Source: UBA4717 sp045577925
GTDB lineage: Bacteria > Bacillota > Clostridia > Oscillospirales > CAG-272
DNA length: 61,484 nt
NCBI GenBank assembly: GCA_045577925.1
Contig: JAZNJH010000046.1
Coordinates: 1-61,484 of the forward strand
Direction of reading: 5' to 3'
In this document: in pieces, positions 1 to 7,606 of the stretch
How positions within the stretch are numbered: position 1 is the stretch's first letter
Layout of the letters: each line of letters begins with the position of its first letter
The notes under the pieces: model-generated
Seen by the model: only the letters and a program-made list of their open reading frames with translations
Told to the model about the DNA's origin: nothing
Database searches by the model: none
Position numbers and translations under genes: made by a program

Positions 1-164
1 GGGATAATGAGACCCATATCATTCTTTGTTCTTTCGTTGAATTCCTTTGTGAAGTTAGGGATAGCAACGCCGTATGCACCAAGAGCCGGACCTACCGGGG
101 GAGCGGGTGTTGCCTTTCCTGCGGGCAGCTGAAGCTTGATGTAGCCCATTATTTTCTTTGCCAT
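1..164 (-). CDS. rplK: 50S ribosomal protein L11, N-terminal part (cut by window edge)
   Basis: The translated 54 residues begin MAKKIMGYIKLQLPAGKATP and continue with the PPVGPALG motif and an NDMG segment, which is the conserved N-terminal domain of L11. L11 binds 23S rRNA in the GTPase-associated centre. The gene runs off the left edge, so only the first third is present. The ATG at 164-162 is preceded by a strong GGAGG ribosome site. It follows nusG on the same strand, the usual secE-nusG-rplK order, so it is probably co-transcribed from the promoter at 1405-1433. Confidence 0.95.
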   Translation of the reverse strand, partial: MAKKIMGYIKLQLPAGKATPAPPVGPALGAYGVAIPNFTKEFNERTKNDMGLII

Positions 165-194
165 TTTAATACACCTCCATGTGGTAACTTAATC

Positions 195-242
195 GGGAGT
201 ACTCAAAAATTTTACTCCCTCCCACCTTGCCTGTTTCAGGCA
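195..242 (-). promoter_or_regulatory. two small hairpins between nusG and rplK
   Basis: On the transcript the 97-base gap can form two stem-loops: TGCCTG/CAGGCA with a 3-base loop (228-242), then GGGAGT/ACTCCC with a 13-base loop (195-219). Neither is followed by a clear T-run. They may be processing or pausing elements before rplK. The function is inferred. Confidence 0.3.
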
Positions 243-261
243 CAATGTTTAAAGACTTTTA

Positions 262-816
262 TCAGTCTGCGAGTTTTACGCTCTTTGTTTCAAGCTCGAA
301 CGGAGTTTCGCGTCCGAACATATTTGCAAGAACCGTTACCTTTTCAAGATCAGGCGAAATTTCCTGAACTGTTCCGCGGCTTCCCTCGAGCGGTCCGTCA
401 ATAATAATGACCGCATCTCCCACCTTGAAGCTTATAGCAACCTTCGGCGTGTTTTCTTCAACACCGAGAGCCTCAACCTCTGCGTCGGTAAGCGGGATCG
501 GCTTGGATCCGGGCCCTACAAATCCGGTAACACCGCTGATATTTCTGACTACATGCCACGTTTCATCAGACATTATCATCTTTATCAGCACGTAACTCGG
601 GAAAATCTTGCTTTCAACCTGCTTTTCCTTGCCCCCGTCTATTTCGGTTACAATTTCAACAGGAACACGTACGTCGACGATCTTATCGCCGATGCCGCGA
701 TTTTCCACTATCTTTTCAAGGTTAGTCTTAACCTTGTTTTCGTAGCCGGAGTATGTGTGAGCAACGTACCACTTGGCTTCGCCGCTCTGATCGTAGTATT
801 CATCAATAAATGCCAT
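262..816 (-). CDS. nusG: transcription termination/antitermination factor NusG
   Basis: 184 residues, the usual length for NusG. The N-terminal NGN domain begins with the conserved AKWYVAHTYSGYENKV segment. The C-terminal KOW domain contains FKVGDAVIIIDGPLEGSRG. NusG binds the RNA polymerase clamp and links it to Rho or the ribosome. The start ATG (816-814) has an AAAGG ribosome site. It lies 40 bases after secE, in the conserved secE-nusG-rplK cluster. Nothing is unusual. Confidence 0.97.
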   Translation of the reverse strand: MAFIDEYYDQSGEAKWYVAHTYSGYENKVKTNLEKIVENRGIGDKIVDVRVPVEIVTEIDGGKEKQVESKIFPSYVLIKMIMSDETWHVVRNISGVTGFVGPGSKPIPLTDAEVEALGVEENTPKVAISFKVGDAVIIIDGPLEGSRGTVQEISPDLEKVTVLANMFGRETPFELETKSVKLAD

Positions 817-856
817 TATAGACCATACCTTTCATCATAATCCGCTATCTTTTTAC

Positions 857-1087
857 TTAAATAAGTCTTCCGAGCAGAAGCAGTCCCTGCGATACGCCGA
901 GGTCTACAAGACCTACCACAACTGCTATTGCAACAGATGCAACAACAACCGCCCACGTATTATTAAAGGTCTGCGAGGGCTTTGCCCACGAGATCTTCTT
1001 GATCTCGCTTCTGTACTCGCGGAAAAACTTGGCTATCTTCTCCCCAAAAGGAGTCTTTGCGGGTTTCTTTGTTTTTGTTTCAGCCAT
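857..1087 (-). CDS. secE: preprotein translocase subunit SecE
   Basis: 76 residues with a basic N-terminus (KTKKPAKT), the conserved amphipathic FFREYRSEIKKISWAKPSQ segment, and one C-terminal membrane span (about residues 47-70). This is the short single-span SecE typical of Gram-positive bacteria. It clamps SecY in the SecYEG channel. A GGGAGGAAAG ribosome site precedes the ATG. It lies between rpmG and nusG. Confidence 0.96.
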   Translation of the reverse strand: MAETKTKKPAKTPFGEKIAKFFREYRSEIKKISWAKPSQTFNNTWAVVVASVAIAVVVGLVDLGVSQGLLLLGRLI

Positions 1088-1104
1088 TTTTCTTTCCTCC
1101 CGCC

Positions 1105-1254
1105 TTACTTTGTTTCTTTGTGCAGAGTGTGTTTACGGCAGAATCTGCAGTACTTGTTCATCTCAAGTCTGTCAGGATCGTTTTTCTTGTTCTTCTTCGT
1201 GTCGTAATTTCTTTGCTTACACTCACTGCACGCTAAAGTGATCTTAACTCTCAT
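1105..1254 (-). CDS. rpmG: 50S ribosomal protein L33 (zinc-ribbon type)
   Basis: A short gene of 49 codons that begins MRVKITLACSECKQRNYDT and ends KYCRFCRKHTLHKETK. It has two CxxC pairs (CSEC and CRFC), so it is the zinc-binding (C+) form of L33. A GGAGG ribosome site lies 8-12 bases before the ATG at 1254-1252. It is the first gene of the rpmG-secE-nusG-rplK operon and sits 150-180 bases downstream of the promoter at 1405-1433. Confidence 0.95.
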   Translation of the reverse strand: MRVKITLACSECKQRNYDTKKNKKNDPDRLEMNKYCRFCRKHTLHKETK

Positions 1255-1404
1255 GTTTTCGGCACCTCCAATTAAATTTAGGCAGCAGCGTGCGCCTTTG
1301 CCCAGTGATGTTACCTCCCTCTGAAAAGACTTTTTTACGCTTTCGGGTGTTACCGTTTATCCGTTTTTTCGCGCAAAAAAAGAACCCTCAACAGAGGTAA
1401 AATC

Positions 1405-1433
1405 AGTATAGCACACTTTTTTTGTTTTGTCAA
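1405..1433 (-). promoter_or_regulatory. promoter of the rpmG-secE-nusG-rplK operon
   Basis: On the minus strand TTGACA (1433-1428), a 17-base spacer and TATACT (1410-1405) match the sigma-A consensus almost perfectly. Transcription would begin near 1398, leaving a 140-base leader before rpmG. A small hairpin followed by seven Ts (1375-1398) lies right at the predicted 5' end. The 350-base gap 1255-1604 holds this promoter and the divergent proS promoter, and no gene. Confidence 0.85.
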
Positions 1434-1525
1434 CAGTTTGTCCCAACTTTTCCTCTATTATATGCAATTTCCCCGTTTTCGCTTCTTCCGATACCCCAAA
1501 TAGCGCGTTAATACACCAAAAATGC

Positions 1526-1554
1526 TTGACAAGAGTCGGATTAACATATATAAT
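1526..1554 (+). promoter_or_regulatory. proS: promoter of proS
   Basis: TTGACA (1526-1531), a 17-base spacer and TATAAT (1549-1554): a perfect sigma-A consensus, 50 bases upstream of the proS ATG. Confidence 0.9.
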
Positions 1555-1604
1555 ATATTATTAGTAATTATGTCAATTGTCATTTAGAAAGGCAGAAAAG
1601 TAAA

Positions 1605-3041
1605 ATGGCTCAGGATAAAAAAATGGTAGAGCAGATCACCTCTATGGAGGAAGATTTTGCAAAGTGGTATACCGATATCGTAAAAAAGGCTGACCTTATA
1701 GACTATTCAAGCGTTAAGGGTTGTATGATATACCGCCCGTACGGATACGCTATTTGGGAAAATATTCAGAGAATCCTTGACAGTAAGTTCAAGGAAACAG
1801 GGCATCAGAACGTATATATGCCGATGTTTATTCCCGAAACCTTACTTAATAAGGAAAAGGATCACGTTGAGGGCTTCGCGCCCGAAGCAGCGTGGGTCAC
1901 TCACGGCGGAAGCGAACCGCTTCAGGAAAAAATGTGCGTAAGACCCACATCAGAAACTCTTTTCTGTGAGCATTACGCTAATATCGTTCGCTCATACAGA
2001 GATCTTCCCAAGCTCTATAATCAGTGGTGCAGCGTTGTAAGATGGGAAAAGACCACCCGTCCTTTCCTTCGCAGCCGCGAATTCTTGTGGCAGGAAGGTC
2101 ACACCGTTCACGCAACGGCTAAAGAGGCAGAGGAAGAAACGATCAGAATGCTTAACGTGTATGCAGACTTCTTTGAAAAGGCCCTCTGCATACCCGTTGT
2201 AAAAGGAAAGAAGACCGATAAGGAAAAATTCGCAGGCGCTAAGGCAACGTATACAGTTGAAGCGCTCATGCACGATGGCAAGGCTCTCCAGGGCGGTACG
2301 TCGCATAACTTCGGCGACGGCTTTGCAGAAGCTTTCGGCATACAGTACCTTGACCGCGACAATCAGATCAAGCACTGCCACCAGACGTCATGGGGTGTTT
2401 CCACAAGAATGATAGGCGCTATCATTATGTGCCACGGCGACAACAACGGTCTTGTACTCCCCCCTGCAGTTGCTCCCACACAGATTGTTATCGTACCGAT
2501 ACAGCAGCATAAGGAAGGCGTGCTTGAAAAGGCAAACGAGCTTTATAACAAGCTTAAAAACATTTTCAGAGTTGAAATTGACGACACCGACAATACTCCC
2601 GGCTGGAAGTTCGCTCAGCACGAAATGCGCGGTGTACCGCTCAGACTCGAAATCGGTCCTAAGGATATAGAAAGTAACCAGTGCGTACTCGTTCGCCGCG
2701 ACAACAGAGAAAAGAGCTTCGTATCGCTCGACGAGCTTGAAGTTACAATTCCTGCTCTTCTTGATTCTGTTGCAACGTCGCTTTACAATGCGGCTCTCGA
2801 AAGACGCGAAAATATGACATACACCGAGACCGAGCTTGAAAGCTTTATCGAAACGGCTAAGAACAAGCCCGGATACATCAAGGCTATGTGGTGCGGCGAG
2901 CTCGAATGCGAGCTCAAGCTCAAGGAAGTTGCAGACGTATCATCAAGATGTATGCCCTTTGGCGGCGAGCCTGTTGGCGACAAGTGCATCTGCTGCGGCA
3001 AAGAAGCTCACAAGCTTGTATACTGGGGCAAAGCATATTAA
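1605..3041 (+). CDS. proS: prolyl-tRNA synthetase (short, archaeal/eukaryal-type)
   Basis: 478 residues. This matches the ProS type 3 length rather than the bacterial type of about 570 residues with an editing insertion. It joins Pro to tRNA-Pro. Class II motifs are visible: motif 2 around VVRWEKTTRPFLRSREFLWQEGHT (residues about 145-168) and motif 3 in the second half. The C-terminus ends with a Cys-rich segment (RCMPFGG to CICCGKEAHK) and a terminal Tyr, both typical of this form. The ATG at 1605 has only a weak AAAGG ribosome site. A hairpin at 3127-3157 ends it and the converging lipoprotein gene. Confidence 0.95.
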   Translation: MAQDKKMVEQITSMEEDFAKWYTDIVKKADLIDYSSVKGCMIYRPYGYAIWENIQRILDSKFKETGHQNVYMPMFIPETLLNKEKDHVEGFAPEAAWVTHGGSEPLQEKMCVRPTSETLFCEHYANIVRSYRDLPKLYNQWCSVVRWEKTTRPFLRSREFLWQEGHTVHATAKEAEEETIRMLNVYADFFEKALCIPVVKGKKTDKEKFAGAKATYTVEALMHDGKALQGGTSHNFGDGFAEAFGIQYLDRDNQIKHCHQTSWGVSTRMIGAIIMCHGDNNGLVLPPAVAPTQIVIVPIQQHKEGVLEKANELYNKLKNIFRVEIDDTDNTPGWKFAQHEMRGVPLRLEIGPKDIESNQCVLVRRDNREKSFVSLDELEVTIPALLDSVATSLYNAALERRENMTYTETELESFIETAKNKPGYIKAMWCGELECELKLKEVADVSSRCMPFGGEPVGDKCICCGKEAHKLVYWGKAY

Positions 3042-3126
3042 ACGGGGGAGCCCCCGCGGGCAAACAGCGCATGTGGTTTGTGCAAGTTCAATGTCTCAAC
3101 CCGTACTCCATTGTCAGTGAAAATTT

Positions 3127-3157
3127 AAAGAGAGAAAACGAAAGTTTTCCCTCTTTT
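3127..3157. terminator. bidirectional terminator between proS and lipoprotein gene
   Basis: AAAGAGAGAAAAC, loop GAAA, GTTTTCCCTCTTT with one mismatch, then TTT. It is T-rich on both strands. Its stem is nearly the same as the terminator at 5052-5083 behind the paralogous lipoprotein. Confidence 0.8.
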
Positions 3158-3162
3158 TTATT

Positions 3163-3621
3163 TTACTTTATATCCGGCTGTGATTTTTCTAAATCGAACT
3201 TTTCAGCAAAATCTTCTGAAGAATATCTGACAAATTCCATTACAGGAAGCTCGCCATTAAATAGGTTTTCCGGATCTTTTTTTACAGTCAGAACAAAATA
3301 TCCTTCAAAATATTCAACACTTCCCGAAAGTAAAGTATTACCCTCGCGGTATATAACATTATCAACAATCGCCTCAGGCTTGAAAAACGCCATATAGCTT
3401 CCTGTGTTTTCATACTCAAAAAAATCATACTGCAAGTCGTTACAGCTCAATTTGCCCAAAAATGAATCGGATTCACTATCGTATGAAAAATACGCATACG
3501 GCTCTTCACAAACCCATATTTCATTTTCATTAAATGCCGGGCGTAGCTCATCATCTGCTACACAGCCGAAAAGAAAGCTCAAAGAAAAAAGTATAAATAA
3601 ACAAAACAATAATTTTTTCAC
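3163..3621 (-). CDS. small lipoprotein, paralogue of 5100-5564
   Basis: Taking the GTG at 3621-3619 as start gives a clean lipoprotein signal (MKKLLFCLFILFSLSFLFGC, lipobox Cys20) with an AAAGGAG site upstream. An in-frame ATG at 3645 would add 8 residues and is less typical. The mature part (about 130 residues) shares a core with the 5100-5564 product: RPxxxxxEIWVCEEPYxYFxYD, YFEGYFxLT and FVRYSSEDFAEKF. The family is not recognised. It starts close behind the peptidase-like gene that ends at 3658, so the two are probably co-transcribed. That makes it a candidate immunity or accessory protein, which is inference only. Confidence 0.8.
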   Translation of the reverse strand: MKKLLFCLFILFSLSFLFGCVADDELRPAFNENEIWVCEEPYAYFSYDSESDSFLGKLSCNDLQYDFFEYENTGSYMAFFKPEAIVDNVIYREGNTLLSGSVEYFEGYFVLTVKKDPENLFNGELPVMEFVRYSSEDFAEKFDLEKSQPDIK

Positions 3622-3657
3622 AATGCGATAAGTCTCCTTTAACATTTTCTTAAAAAC

Positions 3658-4863
3658 CTAATCTTTTTTTGATATAGCCAACATTAATACCGGTTGAATG
3701 TCATCTTCTTTTGCATAAGCAGAAATGCTTTCAAAATCGACACTTGTCGTTTTTTTATTACTTTCATTAAATATTTCAATTTTTTTATTTTCCGTATTCC
3801 TTATTGCTACTATGTGCATACCGTCAGTAATTTCTGAGGAATTCCAGGATGCAAGCACGTATGAATCAGCATTCGGAATTTTGCCGGAAATAACATTATC
3901 AGCTGAAACAGTTTCAACATCGTATCCTCGGACTTCGAAATATCTGCCAATAGCATATATATTCGTGCCCCAGTCTCCGCCGAGTATCTGACCATCAGAC
4001 TCAAAATGTGCGGCTATATTACAAATATCCTCGCGGTCGTCCATCGCTACAAGCGCATTATATGCAGCAATGACTCCACACCCATTTTTATTCATAGTAT
4101 TATTGCCAAACTTTAATTTAGAAACGTTGCCCTTGCCCTGTCCGTTGATAAATCCGGTATACTCACTCATATCAATTTCTTTATTGTATTTGTAATTCTT
4201 AACCCCTCGTTCGTTTTTCGAGTTTTCAATGAGTTTCCCGTTTTCATCTATTACCTTGTCACTTACAAACAGATTTATTACTTTATCAGTTGTTTTACTT
4301 AATTTGTCATATAAATCAAGACCTTTTGAGGTTATATCATCAAGCTTTGATATGTGGGCTAAATCTTTGCTTATGCCGTTTACCATACCTTCAGCTTCAT
4401 TGATTACGTAATCTTTAGTATTATTGAAAGTGTTTTTAACATTATCAGCGACAGACTTGGCAAATTCGCTCGTTGTATCCCATGTTTCTTTTGCCATGTT
4501 AACGGTTTTCGTCCAATATTCGTCCAGTATATTTGTTAAGTTCTCGCCCTTCTTTTTAGCTCCATCAACTATACTGTATAGTTTCTTTTTTGTTTCTTTT
4601 ACAATATCTTCATCTATACCATCCCAAAGAAACATCTTTGCAAGAATACTGTATATTTCTTTCATTTGCGAATCAGAAAAATTCAAATTGGAATTCTTAA
4701 ATAAGCTGTCTGCATATTTTATGCTTTCCGTGAATTTGAGAAAAGTCTCATAATCCACCATAGACATAGCTTCTGAAATTCCTAATATTTCTGCACATCT
4801 CCAGCCGAAAAGTGCATCCTGGTCTTTTAGTTTTCTGTTGCATCTTCTGCATCTATTTGACAT
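3658..4863 (-). CDS. zinc-finger/coiled-coil protein with C-terminal Cys-peptidase-like domain
   Basis: 401 residues, no signal peptide. The N-terminus has a small zinc-finger-like motif (Cys5, Cys8, Cys23, followed by AEILG), as in short DUF6011-like domains. Residues 35-230 are charged, helical and AT-rich in coding. Residues 255-400 look like a papain/C39-like fold: NKNGCGVIAAYNAL (Cys262), DGMHIVAI (His350) and IEIFNES (Asn366) as a possible Cys-His-Asn triad. Such domains occur at the ends of polymorphic toxins and in bacteriocin-processing proteins. It lies between two paralogous lipoproteins. A GGAGG site precedes the ATG. The exact family is not certain. Confidence 0.75.
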   Translation of the reverse strand: MSNRCRRCNRKLKDQDALFGWRCAEILGISEAMSMVDYETFLKFTESIKYADSLFKNSNLNFSDSQMKEIYSILAKMFLWDGIDEDIVKETKKKLYSIVDGAKKKGENLTNILDEYWTKTVNMAKETWDTTSEFAKSVADNVKNTFNNTKDYVINEAEGMVNGISKDLAHISKLDDITSKGLDLYDKLSKTTDKVINLFVSDKVIDENGKLIENSKNERGVKNYKYNKEIDMSEYTGFINGQGKGNVSKLKFGNNTMNKNGCGVIAAYNALVAMDDREDICNIAAHFESDGQILGGDWGTNIYAIGRYFEVRGYDVETVSADNVISGKIPNADSYVLASWNSSEITDGMHIVAIRNTENKKIEIFNESNKKTTSVDFESISAYAKEDDIQPVLMLAISKKD

Positions 4864-4885
4864 TAATTTACCTCCATTTTAACAT

Positions 4886-4926
4886 AATATAATTTTAAAG
4901 TCAAATTTATTTGTCAAACCGGTTTG
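4886..4926 (-). promoter_or_regulatory. putative promoter with 12-base palindrome, upstream of the peptidase-like gene
   Basis: On the minus strand TTGACA (4917-4912) overlaps the perfect palindrome CAAACCGGTTTG (4915-4926). A TATATT is present at 4891-4886, but the spacing is 20, so the promoter is weak or misread. A palindrome on a -35 box would suit a repressor. The rest of the 236-base gap is AT-rich, with a small TGAGA/TCTCA hairpin near 5009-5024. Confidence 0.35.
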
Positions 4927-5051
4927 CAAAAGTAGTCTATCATGATATTTTTTGTTTGTCACTAGTTTTTGCCAAATTTTCCCATAATTGATACAATTTT
5001 ATCATTTATGAGATTTTTGTCTCATTTTTGGCAAAATCCCTTCTCATAAAC

Positions 5052-5083
5052 AAAAGAGAGAAAACTTGCGTTTTCTCTCTTTT
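5052..5083 (-). terminator. terminator behind the 5100-5564 lipoprotein gene
   Basis: Perfect 14-base stem AAAAGAGAGAAAAC / GTTTTCTCTCTTTT with loop TTGC and a T-rich tail on the minus strand. It closely resembles the hairpin at 3127-3157, so gene and terminator appear to have been duplicated together. Confidence 0.85.
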
Positions 5084-5099
5084 GTTTTACTTTAGATTC

Positions 5100-5564
5100 T
5101 TATTCGTTCATCGCAAATATGTGGGAAAACTTTGCTTCAAATTCTTCGGGGGTATATCTTACAAATTTTATCGTTTCAACATCCTCGCCAAATAAATCGT
5201 GAGGATCTTCCCTTAACGTCAGATCAAAATATCCCTCATAGAATTCAGCCATTCCGTCAAATATCAAATGTCCTTCTTCGTTAACGGTATTGTTCTCCAT
5301 ATCATATGCACCCGGATCAACAAATCCAATACGTTTACCCGAGCTGCTTTCCATACATACTTCATACGTCTGATCGTTAATTATAAGAATTCCGGGGAAA
5401 AGTGAAGCAACCTCATCATATCTAAAATATAAATAAGGTTCTTCGCAAACCCATATTTCATCATCATCCGCCTGCGGACGCATATCATCCTCAGGTATAC
5501 ACGATGTCAACGATATAACAAGCAAGGACACAATGAAAAGCAACGTAGATATTCTTGTTTTCAT
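5100..5564 (-). CDS. small lipoprotein, paralogue of 3163-3621
   Basis: 154 residues with a lipoprotein signal (lipobox LTSC, Cys22) followed by an acidic linker (PEDDMRPQADDDEIWVCEEP). The core motifs EIWVCEEPYLYFRYD, FYEGYFDLT and KFVRYTPEEFEAKF match the 3163-3621 protein. An AGAGGT site precedes the ATG. It is probably an exported, membrane-anchored protein of unknown function. It has its own terminator, so it is likely separate from the peptidase gene at 3658-4863. Confidence 0.85.
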   Translation of the reverse strand: MKTRISTLLFIVSLLVISLTSCIPEDDMRPQADDDEIWVCEEPYLYFRYDEVASLFPGILIINDQTYEVCMESSSGKRIGFVDPGAYDMENNTVNEEGHLIFDGMAEFYEGYFDLTLREDPHDLFGEDVETIKFVRYTPEEFEAKFSHIFAMNE

Positions 5565-5730
5565 AACATACCTCTTTTATCAAACAACTCCCGGCGAATG
5601 TTTCGCTCGGGAAGGGACCCGAGTAAGAAACACATCAAGGACCCAGGGTAGCAGAGCGCGAAGTGCACGGGCTAAAGCCGTCGAAAACATCGAAATGTGC
5701 ACAAAACAAACGCGCGCGTAAACCCATTTC

Positions 5731-5788
5731 CTAAAAGTTTTTGAGGGGGAGTGAGAGGGGGAACTTTTTATAAAAAGTCCCCCTCTCA
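5731..5788. repeat. dispersed repeat/terminator-like hairpin, family A
   Basis: A GC-rich block ends in a near-perfect 35-base hairpin (5753-5787: GAGAGGGGGA ... TCCCCCTCTC around an AT core). The same arrangement (TAAAAGYTTTTG, G-run, then hairpin) is found at 9080-9143. Both lie directly downstream of minus-strand genes (aspS, mnmA), so they may act as terminators. The rest of 5565-5798 shows no gene. Confidence 0.6.
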
Positions 5789-5798
5789 TCACACATAA

Positions 5799-7595
5799 TT
5801 ACTCCTTATCCTCACTCTTCACTACAGCAATACAAAGCTCTTCGAGGGCTTTTTCATCGGTAGGTGCGGGGCACATAGACATAAGCTCGGAAGCATTCTG
5901 CACTTTCGGGAAAGCGATAACGTCTCTGATATCGTCAAGTCCGAGGATGAGCATTACGAGTCTGTCAAGGCCGAATGCAAGGCCGCCGTGCGGAGGTGTA
6001 CCGTACTTGAAGGCTTCAAGCAAGAAGCCGAACTTATTCTGCTGTGCTTCTTCGTCAAGGCCTAAGCACTCAAACATTTTCTTCTGTATTTCAGCGTCGT
6101 GGATACGGATCGAGCCGCCGCCGAGTTCTGTGCCGTTAAGCACGATATCGTAAGCCTTAGCGCGTACTGCGCCGCGGTCTGTATCAAGAAGCGGAATATC
6201 CTCGTCCATCGGAGCTGTGAAGGGGTGGTGCATCGCGTAATAGCGACCCTCTTCATCGTCATACTCAAAGAGCGGAAATTCTGTTACCCAGAGGAACTTG
6301 AACTCGTCTTTTTTGAGTATTCCAAGCTTCTTTGCAACTTCGCAACGAAGCGCGCCGAGTGCATCGAATACTATCTTGTCACGGTCTGCAACGATAAACA
6401 CAACGTCGCCGGCTTCTACGCCAAGCTTGTTTAAAATACGCGCATTTTCTTCGTCGGTCAAGAACTTAGCATATGAGGAAGTAACCTCACCGTTGTTATT
6501 CTTATACCACGCAAGGCCCTTTGCCTTGTAGGTCTTTACAAATTCAACAAGCGCGTCGATTTCTTTTCTCGAGAACTTGTCTGCCGCGCCCTTAACATTG
6601 ATAGCGCGAACACTTCCGCCCGCTTCAACAGCGCCCGAGAACACCTTAAAGCCGCAGTCACGGACTTCGTCGGAGATATTGCAAAGCTCAAAGCCAAAGC
6701 GCATATCGGGCTTGTCTGAGCCGAATCTGTCCATACATTCACGCCAAGTGAGTCTTACGAAGGGCTCTGTCATTTCGATGCCCATGTATTCTTTAAAGAG
6801 ACGCTTCAGGAAGCCCTCGTGCATGTTCATTACATCGTCTTCTGTAACGAAAGACATTTCGGTATCTATCTGAGTAAACTCAGGCTGACGGTCAGCGCGG
6901 AGATCCTCGTCTCTGAAGCACTTTGCTATCTGGAAGTAACGGTCAAAGCCCGATACCATAAGTATCTGCTTGTATATCTGGGGCGACTGCGGAAGCGCAT
7001 AAAATGAGCCGGGATGCACACGGCTGGGAACAAGATAGTCTCTTGCTCCCTCGGGTGTAGGCTTTACGAGCACGGGGGTTTCTATATCAAGAAATCCGTT
7101 TTCATCGTAGTAGTCGCGTACTATCTTTACAATTTTGCTTCTTTCAAGAATGTTTCTTGAAAGATCGGGACGACGAAGATCAAGGTATCTGTGCTTGAGT
7201 CTGAGCTCGCTCTTGACCTCGCTGTTTTCAACTATTTCAAAAGGAGGAGTCTGCGCCTTTGAGAGTATCTTGAACTCGTCAACGGCAACCTCTATCTCAC
7301 CTGTGGGAATGTTTTTGTTTATCGCGCCCTCGCCGCGGTGGCGTACAACGCCCTTGGCGCAAAGCACGAATTCGCTTCTTGCAGAAAACGCGTCTGCAAA
7401 TATAGCCTTATCGGTGTTTTCGTCAAACGCGAGCTGAACGATACCCGTTCTGTCGCGAAGGTCTATAAATATAAGGCTGCCGAGGTCTCTCTGGCGCTGT
7501 ACCCAGCCCATAAGACATACTCTCTCGCCTACGTTTTTTGCGCTAAGCTCTGCGCAATAGCACGTTCTCTTGTCGCTTTTTTCAAATACTGCCAT
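5799..7595 (-). CDS. aspS: aspartyl-tRNA synthetase
   Basis: 598 residues, the usual bacterial length. It has an N-terminal OB fold (GERVCLMGWVQRQRDLGSLI), class II motif 2 (FRDEDLRADRQPEFTQ), a GAD insertion domain, and motif 3 (GLAFGLDRLVMLILG). It charges tRNA-Asp. The start codon lies 11 bases after hisS, so the two form a synthetase operon. A GGAG site precedes the ATG. Whether it also charges tRNA-Asn cannot be told here, although a tRNA-Asn gene is in the window. Confidence 0.96.
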   Translation of the reverse strand: MAVFEKSDKRTCYCAELSAKNVGERVCLMGWVQRQRDLGSLIFIDLRDRTGIVQLAFDENTDKAIFADAFSARSEFVLCAKGVVRHRGEGAINKNIPTGEIEVAVDEFKILSKAQTPPFEIVENSEVKSELRLKHRYLDLRRPDLSRNILERSKIVKIVRDYYDENGFLDIETPVLVKPTPEGARDYLVPSRVHPGSFYALPQSPQIYKQILMVSGFDRYFQIAKCFRDEDLRADRQPEFTQIDTEMSFVTEDDVMNMHEGFLKRLFKEYMGIEMTEPFVRLTWRECMDRFGSDKPDMRFGFELCNISDEVRDCGFKVFSGAVEAGGSVRAINVKGAADKFSRKEIDALVEFVKTYKAKGLAWYKNNNGEVTSSYAKFLTDEENARILNKLGVEAGDVVFIVADRDKIVFDALGALRCEVAKKLGILKKDEFKFLWVTEFPLFEYDDEEGRYYAMHHPFTAPMDEDIPLLDTDRGAVRAKAYDIVLNGTELGGGSIRIHDAEIQKKMFECLGLDEEAQQNKFGFLLEAFKYGTPPHGGLAFGLDRLVMLILGLDDIRDVIAFPKVQNASELMSMCPAPTDEKALEELCIAVVKSEDKE

Positions 7596-7606
7596 ATTTT
7601 CCTCCG

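Noticed and set aside
5533..5792. Frames on both strands between the 5100-5564 lipoprotein and aspS
   Set aside because: They come from the repeat hairpin and GC-rich block; there is no plausible ribosome site or family.
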